The notes under the pieces were generated by a model. That model did not search any database, was not told where the DNA came from, and saw only the letters and a program-made list of their open reading frames with translations. A DNA stretch of 28,016 nt from Actinotignum timonense (GTDB taxonomy: Bacteria > Actinomycetota > Actinomycetes > Actinomycetales > Actinomycetaceae), in contig NZ_JASOKT010000019.1 in assembly GCF_030216305.1 (NCBI RefSeq), positions 1 to 28,016 on the forward strand, in the 5' to 3' direction. Shown piece after piece: positions 7,850-17,887 of the stretch. Each line of letters opens with the position of its first letter. The stretch's first letter is position 1. A program made the position numbers and the translations under genes.

Positions 7850-9217
7850 CTAATTCTTGAATGCGTGTACCGGCGCCGGGATGGTGCCCCCGCGGGCGAT
7901 GAAGGCCGCGCTGGAATAGGGGCTCACCGGCATGACCGGCGCACTGCCGAGCAGCCCGCCAAATTCCACGGTATCGCCTTCGCTCAAGCCGGTAGCGGGG
8001 ATGACCCGCACGGCGGTGGTCTTGGAGTTCATGATGCCGATGGCGGCTTCGTCGGCGATCATGCCGGCGATGGTCGCGGCCGGGGTATCCCCGGGCACCG
8101 CGATCATATCCAGGCCCACCGAGCAAATGGCGGTCATGGCTTCGAGTTTGGCCAGGCTAATGGCGCCGAGCCGCGCGGCTTCGATCATGCCTTCGTCCTC
8201 GGAGACCGGGATGAAGGAACCGGAGAGCCCGCCCACGTGCGAGCAGGCCATGAGCCCACCCTTCTTCACCGCGTCATTGAGGAGGGCGAGGGCCGCGGTG
8301 GTGCCGTGAGCGCCCACGCGTTCCAGGCCCATGGCTTCCAGGGCCCGCGCCACCGAATCGCCCACTTCCGGGGTGGGAGCCAAAGAAAGATCAACAACCC
8401 CAAAGGGCACGCCGAGGCGCTGGGCGGCCAGCTGCCCCACCAGCTCCCCCATGCGGGTGATCTTGAAAGCACTGCGCTTGATTTCTTCCGCGAGCTCGTC
8501 GAAGGAGGCGCCCTCCGCCGCCGTAATAGCGCGGGTAATAACACCCGGCCCGGATACCCCTACGGACACCACGCAATCGGGCATTTCCACCCCGTGGAAA
8601 GCCCCGGCCATGAAGGGATTATCCCCCACCGAATTAGCAAAAACGACCAGCCGAGCAGCCCCGGAACCCTTATCCGTGCGGGCGGCGAGCTCGCAAATGG
8701 TCTCCCCCATGCGCGCCACCGCGCTCATATTAATTCCGGCGCGCGACGTCCCGATATTGACGGAGGAGCACACCACCGAGGTGGCGGCCAGCGCGGCGGG
8801 AATCGAATCGATGAGAGCCTCGTCCGCGCACGTCATGCCTTTTTCCACCAGAGCGGAGAACCCACCCACGAAATCCACGCCAATATCCCGTGCGCATTCA
8901 TCGAGCATAACCGCCCACGGGGTGAGGTCCTTTTCCCCGCTCGCCGCGGCCACCATAGCAATCGGGGTCACGGAGATGCGCTTATTAATAATGGGGATGC
9001 CCAGTTCCGCTTCGATTTCTTGGGCCACCGGCACCAGGCGCGCGGCCCGCTCCATAATGCGGGCGCGGGCCCGTTCGCGAGCGCGCTCGCCATCAGAATC
9101 CGCGCAGTCGAGCAGGGAAATTCCCATGGTGACGGTGCGGATATCAAGGCGGTCCTCGCGAATCATCGCGAGGGTTTCCAGAATGTTGTGGGCAGTGGGC
9201 TCACTGCTGGCATACAT
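7850..9217 (-). CDS. UPF0210 (DUF711) family protein
   Basis: 455 residues, the usual size for UPF0210, starting [20 protein letters not shown]. Conserved segments include [56 protein letters not shown] and [18 protein letters not shown]. The family is structurally related to the glycyl-radical pyruvate formate-lyase fold, but its reaction is not established and there is no glycyl-radical motif to argue for PFL activity. The neighbouring ACT-domain gene (UPF0237) is a common partner, suggesting that the small protein senses a ligand for this one. A GGGAG lies upstream of the ATG. Confidence 0.93.
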   Translation of the reverse strand: MYASSEPTAHNILETLAMIREDRLDIRTVTMGISLLDCADSDGERARERARARIMERAARLVPVAQEIEAELGIPIINKRISVTPIAMVAAASGEKDLTPWAVMLDECARDIGVDFVGGFSALVEKGMTCADEALIDSIPAALAATSVVCSSVNIGTSRAGINMSAVARMGETICELAARTDKGSGAARLVVFANSVGDNPFMAGAFHGVEMPDCVVSVGVSGPGVITRAITAAEGASFDELAEEIKRSAFKITRMGELVGQLAAQRLGVPFGVVDLSLAPTPEVGDSVARALEAMGLERVGAHGTTAALALLNDAVKKGGLMACSHVGGLSGSFIPVSEDEGMIEAARLGAISLAKLEAMTAICSVGLDMIAVPGDTPAATIAGMIADEAAIGIMNSKTTAVRVIPATGLSEGDTVEFGGLLGSAPVMPVSPYSSAAFIARGGTIPAPVHAFKN

Positions 9218-9388
9218 ATAGGTATTCTCCCGTTCCTGTGCGCGTTCCCATGCACGTTGGTGTGCGTATTCCCGTGCGTGCTATTGTGCGCGTTCTCGCT
9301 TCTGTGCGTAGTTCCCGTACGCGCTGTCGTGCCATTCGTGCGCGCCGGCCGGAAATAGGCACCGGACCGGACGCTACATCGGCCGACT
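9218..9388. repeat. Degenerate short-period repeat between the UPF0237 and UPF0210 genes
   Basis: From about 9235 to 9345 the phrase GTGCGCGTTCCC and variants (GTGCGTATTCCC, GTGCGCGTTCTC, GTGCGTAGTTCCC) recur every 20-25 bp. It is not coding on the evidence seen and would lie in the 5' part of the UPF0210 leader if the two genes are co-transcribed. Confidence 0.5.
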
Positions 9389-9655
9389 CTATACGCGATG
9401 CATGGCGCGGAAAATGGAATCCGCCTGCACGTGAATCTCGAGTGCTTCCGCGGTGCCCAACTCCGCCATGGCCTGCTGCACCTGGGTGATGGAACTACCC
9501 TCCGGGAGCGCCACTTCGAGGATCATGGTGAAGTACTCATCCATGAGGGTCTGCGTCACGTTGATGATATTTACCCCGAGGCGGGCGAGTTCAGCGGAGA
9601 CGGCCGCAATAATCCCGGTACGGTCCACTCCGGTCACAGTCATAATGGCTTTCAT
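9389..9655 (-). CDS. ACT domain protein, UPF0237 family
   Basis: 88 residues, a single ACT domain (MKAIMTVTGVDRTGIIAAVS, then NIINVTQTLMDEYFTM). The GVDRTGI loop is the classical ligand-binding turn between strand 1 and helix 1. ACT domains bind amino acids or other small effectors; the ligand is not known for this family. It is the first gene of a probable pair with the UPF0210 gene downstream. There is no strong ribosome site; GAGG is very close to the ATG. Confidence 0.93.
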   Translation of the reverse strand: MKAIMTVTGVDRTGIIAAVSAELARLGVNIINVTQTLMDEYFTMILEVALPEGSSITQVQQAMAELGTAEALEIHVQADSIFRAMHRV

Positions 9656-9709
9656 GGCCTCTATTGTGCCACGCCACTACGACAGTTTTTTCGCTCGCTA
9701 TCGCCCCAC

Positions 9710-10525
9710 TTACTTCAGCGGCGCGAGGAATTGGTCCAGGTTGCCGTTATTCGGGTCGCTCACCAGTTTCTCGTCAATAACAACGGCGGGAATGTACTTC
9801 ATGCCGTCCGCGAGGAATTGTTCGCGCAGCTGCTTGAGAAGGGGCAGGTACTCATCCTCGGCCAGCGTGGTGCGCAAGCTTTCCAGCTGCGCCGCATCCA
9901 GGCCCACCCGGGTCGCGAATTCCTCAATGAGCTTCGGATCGGGCTGCTGGCGCTGGGCACGATCCACGTGCTTGACCACCGGGATGGAGCCTTCTTTGTA
10001 GAGCAGCTCGTGGAAATCGAGGTATTTATCCGGGGCGTTAACCGCGAACCACACTTCAGCCTGTTCGCCCTTGACGCTGTAGGACGATTCCTCGAAGCGC
10101 ATATTCGGGTGGTAGACCAGGGTGATCTTCCCGTCTTTAGCCATCTGAATGAGTTCTTCGCCGTGGTCGCGCACCAGGTCATTGCACCAGGGGCACCAGT
10201 AATCGGAGTATACCCGCACCACCGGCTTGCCTTCGTTGACGCTTCCGGCTACCCCGTCCGCCCCGATGGGAATGCCGCCCCATTGATCTAGGGGCGCCGG
10301 GATTTTCTCCGTCACCACATTGGCACCGCGCTGGATGGGCACCAGATGAGCGGGTTCTTTAGTCGCACTCGGAGTCGCGCTGGCGGTGGGCCCGCTGGGC
10401 GCCGTCGTACTATCAGTGGTAGCGGCCACGGTAGGTTTCACCCCCGGTGCGTCCGAGGTATCGGTGCAGGCAGCAAGGCCGAAGGCCAGTACCCCGAGGA
10501 AAGCGAAAGCGGAACGACGACGCAT
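9710..10525 (-). CDS. DsbA-like thioredoxin-fold lipoprotein
   Basis: 271 residues from the ATG at 10525, chosen because GGGAGAAAGG precedes it and because MRRRSAFAFLGVLAFGLAAC is a proper lipoprotein signal peptide with lipobox LAAC (Cys20). A longer frame starts at 10558. A Ser/Thr/Ala/Pro-rich linker (residues ~25-60) tethers the domain to the membrane. The thioredoxin fold (~95-271) carries the active-site pair Cys111-Pro-Trp-Cys114 and the expected cis-proline region YIPAVVIDEK. It should act outside the membrane as a thiol:disulfide oxidoreductase, like actinobacterial DsbA enzymes that oxidise secreted proteins. It stands alone between the ilvC terminator and the UPF0237 gene. Confidence 0.9.
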   Translation of the reverse strand: MRRRSAFAFLGVLAFGLAACTDTSDAPGVKPTVAATTDSTTAPSGPTASATPSATKEPAHLVPIQRGANVVTEKIPAPLDQWGGIPIGADGVAGSVNEGKPVVRVYSDYWCPWCNDLVRDHGEELIQMAKDGKITLVYHPNMRFEESSYSVKGEQAEVWFAVNAPDKYLDFHELLYKEGSIPVVKHVDRAQRQQPDPKLIEEFATRVGLDAAQLESLRTTLAEDEYLPLLKQLREQFLADGMKYIPAVVIDEKLVSDPNNGNLDQFLAPLK

Positions 10526-10563
10526 CTGCGGCCTTTCTCCCAACAGAACTGAACTCATGCAAA

Positions 10564-10600
10564 CCGGCCCACCCGCGGTACCTTGCCGCGAGCGGGCCGG
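10564..10600 (-). terminator. Hairpin after ilvBNC
   Basis: CCGGCCCACCCGCGG pairs with CCGCGAGCGGGCCGG (15-bp stem, two mismatches, 7-nt loop), lying between ilvC and the lipoprotein gene. On the minus strand it is followed by only a short T-run (TTT). It is the likely end of the ilvBNC transcript. Confidence 0.5.
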
Positions 10601-10738
10601 CTAACTGGCGCTCATCCTAGCCGCCCCACCTGGGAACGGCAACAACGGCGGTCACGTCCCGCGCGCCCGAAGCACACGTTTTCGCGCACCGTCACGAACG
10701 CACCGTGCGCGCGCCGTCGCGCACCGTGGTCACGTCGC

Positions 10739-11911
<1,173 letters not shown>

Positions 11912-12475
11912 TTAGATGCGCCCGCGGGCAAGCTCCTCCGGGAAGTTGCCCGGGTCTCCCGCCATATCTGCGGTAACACGTTCGGAAAGCGAATGGGATC
12001 CGCGCCCGAGCGCCACGGTTCCCGACTGCACAATTTCCCGGATCCCGTAGGGTTCCAGAGCGGTGAGCAGGGCGCCGATTTTACGGTCGGATCCGGTGGC
12101 TTCAATGGTGACGGCATCCGGCACCATATCCACCACGTGGGCGCGGAAAAGGTCCACCACCTGCACCACGTGGGAGCGGGTTGTATCATCAGCACCGACT
12201 TTTATGAGGACGAGGCGGCGCAGCACCGCTTCCTCACTGTCCAATTCCACGATTTTGATGACGTTGACCAGCTTATTGAGCTGCTTGGCCACCTGTTCGA
12301 GGGGTTGCACCGCGGCGTCGACCACCACGGTGATACGCGAGAGCGCCGGGTTTTCCGTTTCTCCCACGGCGAGCGAATGAATATTGAACGCGCGGCGGGC
12401 GAAGAGCCCGGCCACCCGCGTGAGCACTCCGGGTTTATTCTCCACCAGTACGGAGAGCGTGTGGCGCTGCGGCAT
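11912..12475 (-). CDS. ilvN: Acetolactate synthase small (regulatory) subunit
   Basis: 187 residues, somewhat longer than the common 160-175. The N-terminal ACT domain (HTLSVLVENKPGVLTRVAGL, then FNIHSLAVG) binds valine for feedback inhibition in this family. The C-terminal ALS_ss_C domain follows from about residue 85. It binds and activates the IlvB catalytic subunit. The AAAGGAAGG ribosome site precedes the ATG, and 46 bp separate it from ilvB. Confidence 0.95.
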   Translation of the reverse strand: MPQRHTLSVLVENKPGVLTRVAGLFARRAFNIHSLAVGETENPALSRITVVVDAAVQPLEQVAKQLNKLVNVIKIVELDSEEAVLRRLVLIKVGADDTTRSHVVQVVDLFRAHVVDMVPDAVTIEATGSDRKIGALLTALEPYGIREIVQSGTVALGRGSHSLSERVTADMAGDPGNFPEELARGRI

Positions 12476-12521
12476 TGTTGTCCTTCCTTTCGTGGCGGCT
12501 CGAGCGGCGAAAATGCGCTAC

Positions 12522-14354
12522 TCACGCGAAGTTCTCATCCACTTCGGGGCGCAGCCCCTTGGCGTACATAATCTCATCATTGGATACCCCGGCGGCAACC
12601 ATCGGCCACACTTCCGCATCCGGTGAGGTAATAAAATCGATAACGACGGGGCGGTCATTGATCTCCATGGCGCGCTGGATGGCGGTGTCGACGTCGTCCT
12701 TCTTCTCCACGCGCCAGGCCGCGCAATCATAAGCCTCAGCAAGTTTCACGAAATCGGGGATACGGCGGGTGTTATTCCCGGTTTCCAGATCAGTGAAGGA
12801 ATAGCGCCCCTCGTAGAAGAGGGTCTGCCACTGGCGCACCATCCCAAGCGAAGAGTTATTAATAACAGCCACTTTGATATTGATGTTATTGAGGCGGCAG
12901 GTGGCCAGTTCCTGATTGGTCATCTGGAAGGAGCCGTCGCCATCAATCACCCACACGGTGCGTTCGGGCTGGCCGACTTTCGCGCCCATGCCGGCCGGGA
13001 TACCGTAGCCCATGGTGCCCGCTCCCCCGGAGGACAGCCAGCGGTGCGGATGCTCGAAACGCAAGAATTGCGAGGCCCACATTTGGTGCTGGCCCACCCC
13101 GGTCACCCAGATGGTGTCTTCACTTCCGGCCACGGCGCCCAGGCGCTCGATCACGTATTGCGGGCAGATGAGGCCGTCATCCGTGGGGGTGTAGCCGGCC
13201 GGGTAGGTTTCCCGCAGGCGATTGAGGTAGCCCCACCAGGGATCCAGATTCGCTTCCCCATACTGGGCGCGGGCCGCGCGCACCTCGCCAAGGAGGGCGG
13301 GAACGGATTGCGCCAGATCTCCGATAATCGCCACGTCCGCGGTGCGGTTCTTAGACACTTCGGCCGGGTCAATATCGAGGTGGATAACCTTCGCCTTCGG
13401 CGCGAAACCGTCCAGGGCCCCGGTCACGCGGTCATCGAAACGCGCGCCCAGCGCCACGATAAGATCGCTGCGCTGGAGGGCTCCCACCGCGGGAACGGTG
13501 CCGTGCATTCCCGGCATCCCCAGGTTGTGGGGATGGGAATCGGGTACGGTGCCGCGGGCCGGCAGGGTGGTGACCACCGGGGCGCCGGTCAGGTCGCTCA
13601 GCTCCGTGACCTCGCGGGAGACCCGGGCGCGCACCGCCCCTCCCCCCACGTAGAGCACGGGGCGGGCGGCGGTGGCAATAAGCCGGGCAGCTTCGCGTAC
13701 CGCGGCGGAATCAGGCTCGCCGGCCGGGCGGTATCCGGGCAGGTCCAGGCGCGGGGGCCACACAAATTCTGTTTCTTGGTTCTGCGCGGATTTCGCGATA
13801 TCCACGAGGACGGGGCCGGGGCGCCCGCTCGCCGCGAGGTAAAAAGCTTCGGCTAGGCGGGCCGGAATATCATCGGCATCGGTGACGAGGAACGAATGCT
13901 TGACCATGGGCATGGTGGCACCCACGATATCGGCTTCCTGGAAAGCATCGGTTCCGATGGCCGCCGCTCCCACCTGGCCAGTGATGGCCACCAGCGGAAC
14001 CGAATCCATATTCGCATCGAGCAGCGGGGTGACAAGGTTGGTCGCCCCCGGCCCGGAGGTGGCCATCACCACGCCCACGCGCCCCGTTGCTAGCGCGTAG
14101 CCTTCGGCGGCGTGCCCGCCGCCCTGTTCGTGGCGCACCAGGATATGGCGGGGAGAATCGCTATCGTACATCGGGTCGTAGGTGGGCAAAATAGCTCCGC
14201 CGGGCAGCCCGAAGACGACATCAACACCGAGTTCCGCTAAGGTGCGGACAATGGCGCGGGCGCCGTCCATTTTTTCGCGGATCTCACCGGGATGGTCCCG
14301 GCGGGACGCGGCCGACGCGCTCATCGCGGATGCATTCATCTCGGATGCGGCCAT
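12522..14354 (-). CDS. ilvB: Acetolactate synthase large (catalytic) subunit
   Basis: 610 residues from the ATG at 14354, chosen because GAAGGAGG lies 5 nt upstream; the longer frame from 14378 would read through that site. ThDP-, FAD- and Mg-dependent condensation of pyruvate with pyruvate or 2-oxobutyrate, the first common step of BCAA synthesis. The catalytic Glu76 lies in [16 protein letters not shown] contacts are in the central domain ([13 protein letters not shown]); the ThDP motif is [12 protein letters not shown]...[12 protein letters not shown]. It leads ilvB-ilvN-ilvC. Transcription is governed by the attenuator at about 14443-14523. Confidence 0.97.
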   Translation of the reverse strand: MAASEMNASAMSASAASRRDHPGEIREKMDGARAIVRTLAELGVDVVFGLPGGAILPTYDPMYDSDSPRHILVRHEQGGGHAAEGYALATGRVGVVMATSGPGATNLVTPLLDANMDSVPLVAITGQVGAAAIGTDAFQEADIVGATMPMVKHSFLVTDADDIPARLAEAFYLAASGRPGPVLVDIAKSAQNQETEFVWPPRLDLPGYRPAGEPDSAAVREAARLIATAARPVLYVGGGAVRARVSREVTELSDLTGAPVVTTLPARGTVPDSHPHNLGMPGMHGTVPAVGALQRSDLIVALGARFDDRVTGALDGFAPKAKVIHLDIDPAEVSKNRTADVAIIGDLAQSVPALLGEVRAARAQYGEANLDPWWGYLNRLRETYPAGYTPTDDGLICPQYVIERLGAVAGSEDTIWVTGVGQHQMWASQFLRFEHPHRWLSSGGAGTMGYGIPAGMGAKVGQPERTVWVIDGDGSFQMTNQELATCRLNNINIKVAVINNSSLGMVRQWQTLFYEGRYSFTDLETGNNTRRIPDFVKLAEAYDCAAWRVEKKDDVDTAIQRAMEINDRPVVIDFITSPDAEVWPMVAAGVSNDEIMYAKGLRPEVDENFA

Positions 14355-14442
14355 GGTTCCTCCTTCAACCTGGTTCACCTGGTTCTTCGGGCCTGTTCTT
14401 CCGGTATCACCGAGCGGGGTGCAAGCGTGGTGGTTGGCGCAT

Positions 14443-14465
14443 AAAAAATCCCCTCACGTGAGGGG
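14443..14465 (-). terminator. ilvBNC attenuator terminator
   Basis: CCCCTCACGTGAGGGG (14450-14465) is a perfect self-complementary stem, followed on the minus strand by A and then a run of six T (14448-14443). It is an intrinsic terminator between the leader peptide and ilvB, the terminator arm of an attenuator. Confidence 0.9.
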
Positions 14466-14489
14466 AGCGCGCAACCGGTGGTGCGCGCT
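14466..14489 (-). promoter_or_regulatory. Pause/anti-antiterminator hairpin of the ilvBNC leader
   Basis: AGCGCGCA (14466-14473) pairs perfectly with TGCGCGCT (14482-14489); the 8-nt loop contains ACCGGT. On the minus strand it starts at the leader peptide stop codon. The leader bases GUGAGG just before it can pair with CCUCAC of the terminator stem, which would enclose this hairpin and prevent termination. Confidence 0.75.
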
Positions 14490-14523
14490 ACCTCACTACG
14501 ATAATAAGAAGAATCTGAGCCAT
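14488..14523 (-). CDS. ilvBNC leader peptide MAQILLIIVVR
   Basis: A 12-codon frame ATG...TAG encodes M-A-Q-I-L-L-I-I-V-V-R: seven consecutive residues are Ile, Leu or Val, the three end products of the pathway. Its stop codon abuts a hairpin and is followed by a terminator with a T-run, then ilvB. This is the textbook arrangement for transcription attenuation: ribosome stalling on scarce charged Ile/Leu/Val tRNA would free the GUGAGG in codons 10-11 to pair with the terminator arm. TAGTCT (14536-14531) ends 7 nt before the ATG, so the leader itself may be translated from a leaderless 5' end. Attenuation by a short BCAA-rich peptide is known for ilvBNC of Corynebacterium glutamicum. Confidence 0.9.
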   Translation of the reverse strand: MAQILLIIVVR

Positions 14524-14530
14524 GCCCTTC

Positions 14531-14536
14531 AGACTA
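14531..14536 (-). promoter_or_regulatory. -10 element of the ilvBNC promoter
   Basis: TAGTCT on the minus strand, 7 nt before the leader peptide ATG. This fits the leaderless geometry also seen at leuB. Confidence 0.5.
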
Positions 14537-14635
14537 CCGGAGCGCGGTCCCCGAGCGCTAAAAAGATCAATCTGTCTCACATCGTGGATTTCGGTTTCAT
14601 TGTTCGGACAGTTTTCCGCGGTTTTTCGAGAAGCG

Positions 14636-14641
14636 TACTCT
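14636..14641 (+). promoter_or_regulatory. -10 element for the exporter gene
   Basis: TACTCT ends 6 nt before the GTG start at 14648. TTTCCG lies 17 nt upstream as a weak -35. This supports the internal GTG start over the upstream ATG at 14522. Confidence 0.4.
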
Positions 14642-14647
14642 GGACGC

Positions 14648-15949
14648 GTGAGCTTTTCGCACCGGCCGCCCGCCCCGCAGCACCCGAGCCACCTGCGCTA
14701 TGCCGCACGGGCGGTTTTGCGCGCCGGCTTACTCCTCCTTGCCAGCGGCGCCTCCGCTTACCGAGTCAAACACTCCATGGAACGCACCGCGCACGCCCTG
14801 GGAATCCGCACCACCCACGCCGCGGTCTCCTTCACGGAGATCACAGTTACGTGCTACGGCTGCGGGGATGTGTGCACCCTTACCGGCGAGCAGCGCGCCC
14901 TCGGCGTGAATGCCGCCCGTATTGACGCCCTTATTGTGGCCATTGATGCCCTCCCGGCCGGCTCCACTCCCGCGCAGGTCACGAGCGCCCTCGATGATGC
15001 GATTGCGCGGGCCCGCAGCTATCCGGCCTGGTTACTGGCCCTGGTGTCCGGGCTGGCCTGCGCCTGTTTCTGTTTCCTCAACCGGGGCGGGGTGGTCGAA
15101 TGCGCCGCGGTCTTCTTCGCGGCGAGCGTGGGGCAGGCGGCGCGCGGCTGGCTGGCCCGCCGCCTCGTCAATCATTTCGGGATTTGGTTCCTGGTGGGGG
15201 CGCTGGCCGCGCTGCTCTACCTGGCCACGGTGGGTGTGGCCGAAGCCTGTTGGGATATTGCGGTGGTGCACGAAGCCGGAGTGGTTTCCGCCCTCCTCTT
15301 CCTCATTCCCGGTTTCCCGCTGGTCACCGCGATGCTCGATACGATTCGCGCTGATTTCTCCGCCGGGCTCACCCGCGGCGCCTATGTCACCATGCTCATG
15401 CTGGCCGCCGGGATGGCGGTCTGGGTGGTCACCGTTATTTTCGGGACGGATATTGCCCCGCATGCCGCCTACGTAATCCCCGAGCCGTGGCTGGCTCTGG
15501 CGCGCGCGGCCGCGACCTTCGTGGCCTCCTACGGTTTCGCCATGCTTTTCACCGCGGAGCAGGGAGCGGCGCTACTGGCCGGCGCCATCGGCGCGATTGT
15601 CAATGCCGCGCGCCTGACCGCCCAGGATGCTGGTTTCTATAATGTGGCCGCGGTTTTCCTCGCGGCCCTCGGGGCGGGGGTGCTCGCCCACCTGCTCACT
15701 CGCCGCACCCGTTTTTCCCGGGTCTCGCTGAGCGTGCCGGCCGTCGTCGTCATGATTCCGGGAGTGGTATTTTTCCGCGGTCTGCACGCCATTAATGCCG
15801 GGCAAATCGCCCAGGCTGCCGGAGCGCTCACCAACGTGGTGCTGGTGATCTGCGCGGTGGGTGCCGGGGTGGCGGCCGCGCGCATGATCACCGACCGGCA
15901 CTGGCTCATGGAGCCACCCCACGAACTCAGCCCAGCCTTCGACGAGTAG
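14648..15949 (+). CDS. thrE: Threonine/serine exporter family protein (ThrE-like)
   Basis: 433 residues from the GTG at 14648. The frame is open back to an ATG at 14522, but that start overlaps the ilv leader peptide on the other strand and the extra part lacks domain character, whereas a TANNNT box lies 6 nt before the GTG. The N-terminal soluble ThrE domain (DUF1212: LLLASGASAYRVKHSMERTA...EITVTCYGCGD) is followed by about ten hydrophobic segments, with a second ThrE_2 (DUF3815)-like half near the end (VVMIPGVVFFRGLHAI). The family exports threonine and serine by proton motive force. Threonine is the precursor of isoleucine, so its position divergent from ilvBNC is suggestive. Its stop codon directly abuts the ilvD stop codon with no base between. 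Confidence 0.88.
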   Translation: MSFSHRPPAPQHPSHLRYAARAVLRAGLLLLASGASAYRVKHSMERTAHALGIRTTHAAVSFTEITVTCYGCGDVCTLTGEQRALGVNAARIDALIVAIDALPAGSTPAQVTSALDDAIARARSYPAWLLALVSGLACACFCFLNRGGVVECAAVFFAASVGQAARGWLARRLVNHFGIWFLVGALAALLYLATVGVAEACWDIAVVHEAGVVSALLFLIPGFPLVTAMLDTIRADFSAGLTRGAYVTMLMLAAGMAVWVVTVIFGTDIAPHAAYVIPEPWLALARAAATFVASYGFAMLFTAEQGAALLAGAIGAIVNAARLTAQDAGFYNVAAVFLAALGAGVLAHLLTRRTRFSRVSLSVPAVVVMIPGVVFFRGLHAINAGQIAQAAGALTNVVLVICAVGAGVAAARMITDRHWLMEPPHELSPAFDE

Positions 15950-17794
15950 CTAATCCACCCGGCCGTCCACCACCCGCACCGCCCCGCGATCCGCCGAGGT
16001 GGTCATCATGGCGTAGGCCCGCAGTGCCTTAGAAACATGCCGGTCCCGCTTCTCGGGGCGCCAGGGCAGCTCCCCCATCTGTGCGCGCCGCTCGGCCAGT
16101 TCTTCTTCGGACACATCCATGGCGAGCAGCCGGGTGGGCACGTCGATAATAATATGATCACCTTCGCGCAGCAGCGCAATATTGCCGCCCGCGGCCGCCT
16201 CCGGGGACACATGCCCGATGGACAGACCCGAAGTTCCCCCGGAAAAACGCCCGTCGGTAATGAGCCCGCACACCTTCCCGAGCCCCAGGCCCTTGAGGTA
16301 GGAGGTGGGATAGAGCATTTCTTGCATCCCGGGCCCACCCTTGGGACCCTCGTAGCGGATCACCACAATATCGCCCGGTTCCACCGCTTTGGACAAAATA
16401 AGTTCGACGGCGGCCTCTTGGGAATCGACCACCCGGGCCCGCCCTTCGAAATGGAAAAGCTCTTCGCTAATCCCGGCCGTTTTAATAACCGCACCGTCCT
16501 CCGCCAGGTTCCCGCGCAGCACGCACAGCCCGCCGTCCTTGGTATAGGCGTGATCGGCACTGCGAATACAGCCGTGTTCCCCGTCCAGATCCGGGCTTTC
16601 CCAGGTGGAATCCTGCGAAAATGCGCGGGTGGTGCGCACGTTCCCCGGCGCGGCGCTGAAAAGATCACGGGCCTGCTCGGAAGGCGCCACTCCGCGGATA
16701 TCCCAGGTTTCCAGCCAGGATTTCAGGTCATCGGAATGCACCGAATGCACCGAATCATCGAGCATCCCCGCCCGGTACATTTCCCCGAGCAGCGCCGGAA
16801 TCCCACCGGCGCGGTGGAAGTCCTGAATATGGAATTCGGTGGAATTCGGGGCGAGCTTGACCATGCAGGGCACCCGCCGCGAAAGCGCATCAATATCCGC
16901 GAGCGTGAAATCCACGTGCCCTTCCTGGGCGATGGCCAAAATATGAAGCACGGTATTGGTGGAGCCACCCATAGCCACATCCATGGACATGGCATTGGTA
17001 AACGCCGCTTTCGTCATAATATTGCGCGGCAGCACGCTGGCGTCGTCGTCGTTATAAAAACGTTTCGTGAGCGCGACGATGCGTTTCCCGGCCTCCTCGA
17101 AAAGCCGACGGCGCCGGGTGGCGGTGGCGAGGGTCGAGCCGTTGCCGGGGAGGGACATGCCCAGCGCTTCGGTCAGGCAATTCATGGAATTTGCGGTGAA
17201 CATGCCCGAGCAGGAACCGCAGGTGGGGCAGGCGTTTTCTTCCACGCGCGCGAGCTCGTCGTCCGTGATGGAATCGTCCACGGCCAGGGCCATCGCGTCG
17301 ATGAGGTCAATATTATGATCGACGACGCCTTCCACCGGCTTGCCCGCCTCCATAGGACCGCCGGAAACAAAAATAGTGGGAATATTCAGGCGCATGGCCG
17401 CGATGAGCATACCGGGCGTAATTTTATCGCAATTAGAAATGCAGACGAGGGCATCCACGGTATGCGCATTGCACATATATTCGATGGAGTCAGCAATAAT
17501 TTCGCGGCTGGGCAGCGAGTAGAGCATGCCTTCGTGACCCATGGCGATGCCGTCGTCCACGGCAATGGTATTAAATTCGCGCGCCACCCCGCCGTTCGCC
17601 TGGATGACGTCCGCCACGATTTTCCCGACGTTGCGCAGGTGCACGTGCCCGGGAACGAATTGGGTGAAGGAATTAGCGATGGCAATAATCGGTTTTCCGA
17701 AATCTTCCGAGCCCATCCCGGTGGCGCGCCAGAGCGCCCGCGCCCCGGCCATATTCCGGCCTGTTGTTGAGGTTGCCGATCGCAGCTGCGCCAT
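15950..17794 (-). CDS. ilvD: Dihydroxy-acid dehydratase
   Basis: 614 residues, the usual length. It dehydrates 2,3-dihydroxy acids to the keto acids of valine and isoleucine using an Fe-S cluster and Mg. Cluster and metal ligands are visible: Asp80 ([13 protein letters not shown]), Cys122 and Lys124 ([10 protein letters not shown]) and Cys195 in [18 protein letters not shown]. The conserved [10 protein letters not shown] segment is near the C-terminus. GAAGGGGAATA precedes the ATG. The promoter carries the operator shared with leuB. It is monocistronic and converges head-on with the exporter gene. Confidence 0.96.
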   Translation of the reverse strand: MAQLRSATSTTGRNMAGARALWRATGMGSEDFGKPIIAIANSFTQFVPGHVHLRNVGKIVADVIQANGGVAREFNTIAVDDGIAMGHEGMLYSLPSREIIADSIEYMCNAHTVDALVCISNCDKITPGMLIAAMRLNIPTIFVSGGPMEAGKPVEGVVDHNIDLIDAMALAVDDSITDDELARVEENACPTCGSCSGMFTANSMNCLTEALGMSLPGNGSTLATATRRRRLFEEAGKRIVALTKRFYNDDDASVLPRNIMTKAAFTNAMSMDVAMGGSTNTVLHILAIAQEGHVDFTLADIDALSRRVPCMVKLAPNSTEFHIQDFHRAGGIPALLGEMYRAGMLDDSVHSVHSDDLKSWLETWDIRGVAPSEQARDLFSAAPGNVRTTRAFSQDSTWESPDLDGEHGCIRSADHAYTKDGGLCVLRGNLAEDGAVIKTAGISEELFHFEGRARVVDSQEAAVELILSKAVEPGDIVVIRYEGPKGGPGMQEMLYPTSYLKGLGLGKVCGLITDGRFSGGTSGLSIGHVSPEAAAGGNIALLREGDHIIIDVPTRLLAMDVSEEELAERRAQMGELPWRPEKRDRHVSKALRAYAMMTTSADRGAVRVVDGRVD

Positions 17795-17846
17795 TATTCC
17801 CCTTCGTATCGTGTGTTGTGGTGGCGGGCGGTGCCGCCGTGATCTT

Positions 17847-17852
17847 TAGTCT
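17847..17852 (-). promoter_or_regulatory. ilvD -10 element (TAGACT)
   Basis: TAGACT on the minus strand lies 13 nt after the operator, in the same arrangement as TATACT at leuB. The 5' leader to the ATG at 17794 would be about 45 nt and includes a ribosome site. Confidence 0.5.
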
Positions 17853-17866
17853 AGCCGTGTCCACGT

Positions 17867-17887
17867 AGTGAGAATTGCTTTCTCACT
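17867..17887. promoter_or_regulatory. Shared BCAA operator upstream of ilvD
   Basis: AGTGAGA-N7-TCTCACT, perfect arms, identical in arm sequence and spacing to 6417-6437. On the minus strand the flank ACGTGGAC matches AGGTGGAC at leuB. The box contains the stop codon (17883-17885) of the upstream ATPase gene, so that gene's end is under operator constraint. Confidence 0.75.

Noticed and set aside
7850..9217. Pyruvate formate-lyase activity for the UPF0210 protein
   Set aside because: The structural relation does not bring the glycyl-radical motif, and no activating enzyme is near.
7865..9358. 497-residue + strand ORF
   Set aside because: Antisense to the convincing UPF0210 gene, His/Gly/Arg-rich composition typical of a GC-rich shadow frame.
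14560..14581. Possible third BCAA operator (TCTCACA) near the ilvB promoter
   Set aside because: Only one half site matches and the left arm and spacing do not fit AGTGAGA-N7-TCTCACT.
16037..17770. 577-residue + strand ORF
   Set aside because: Antisense shadow of ilvD with no recognisable motif.
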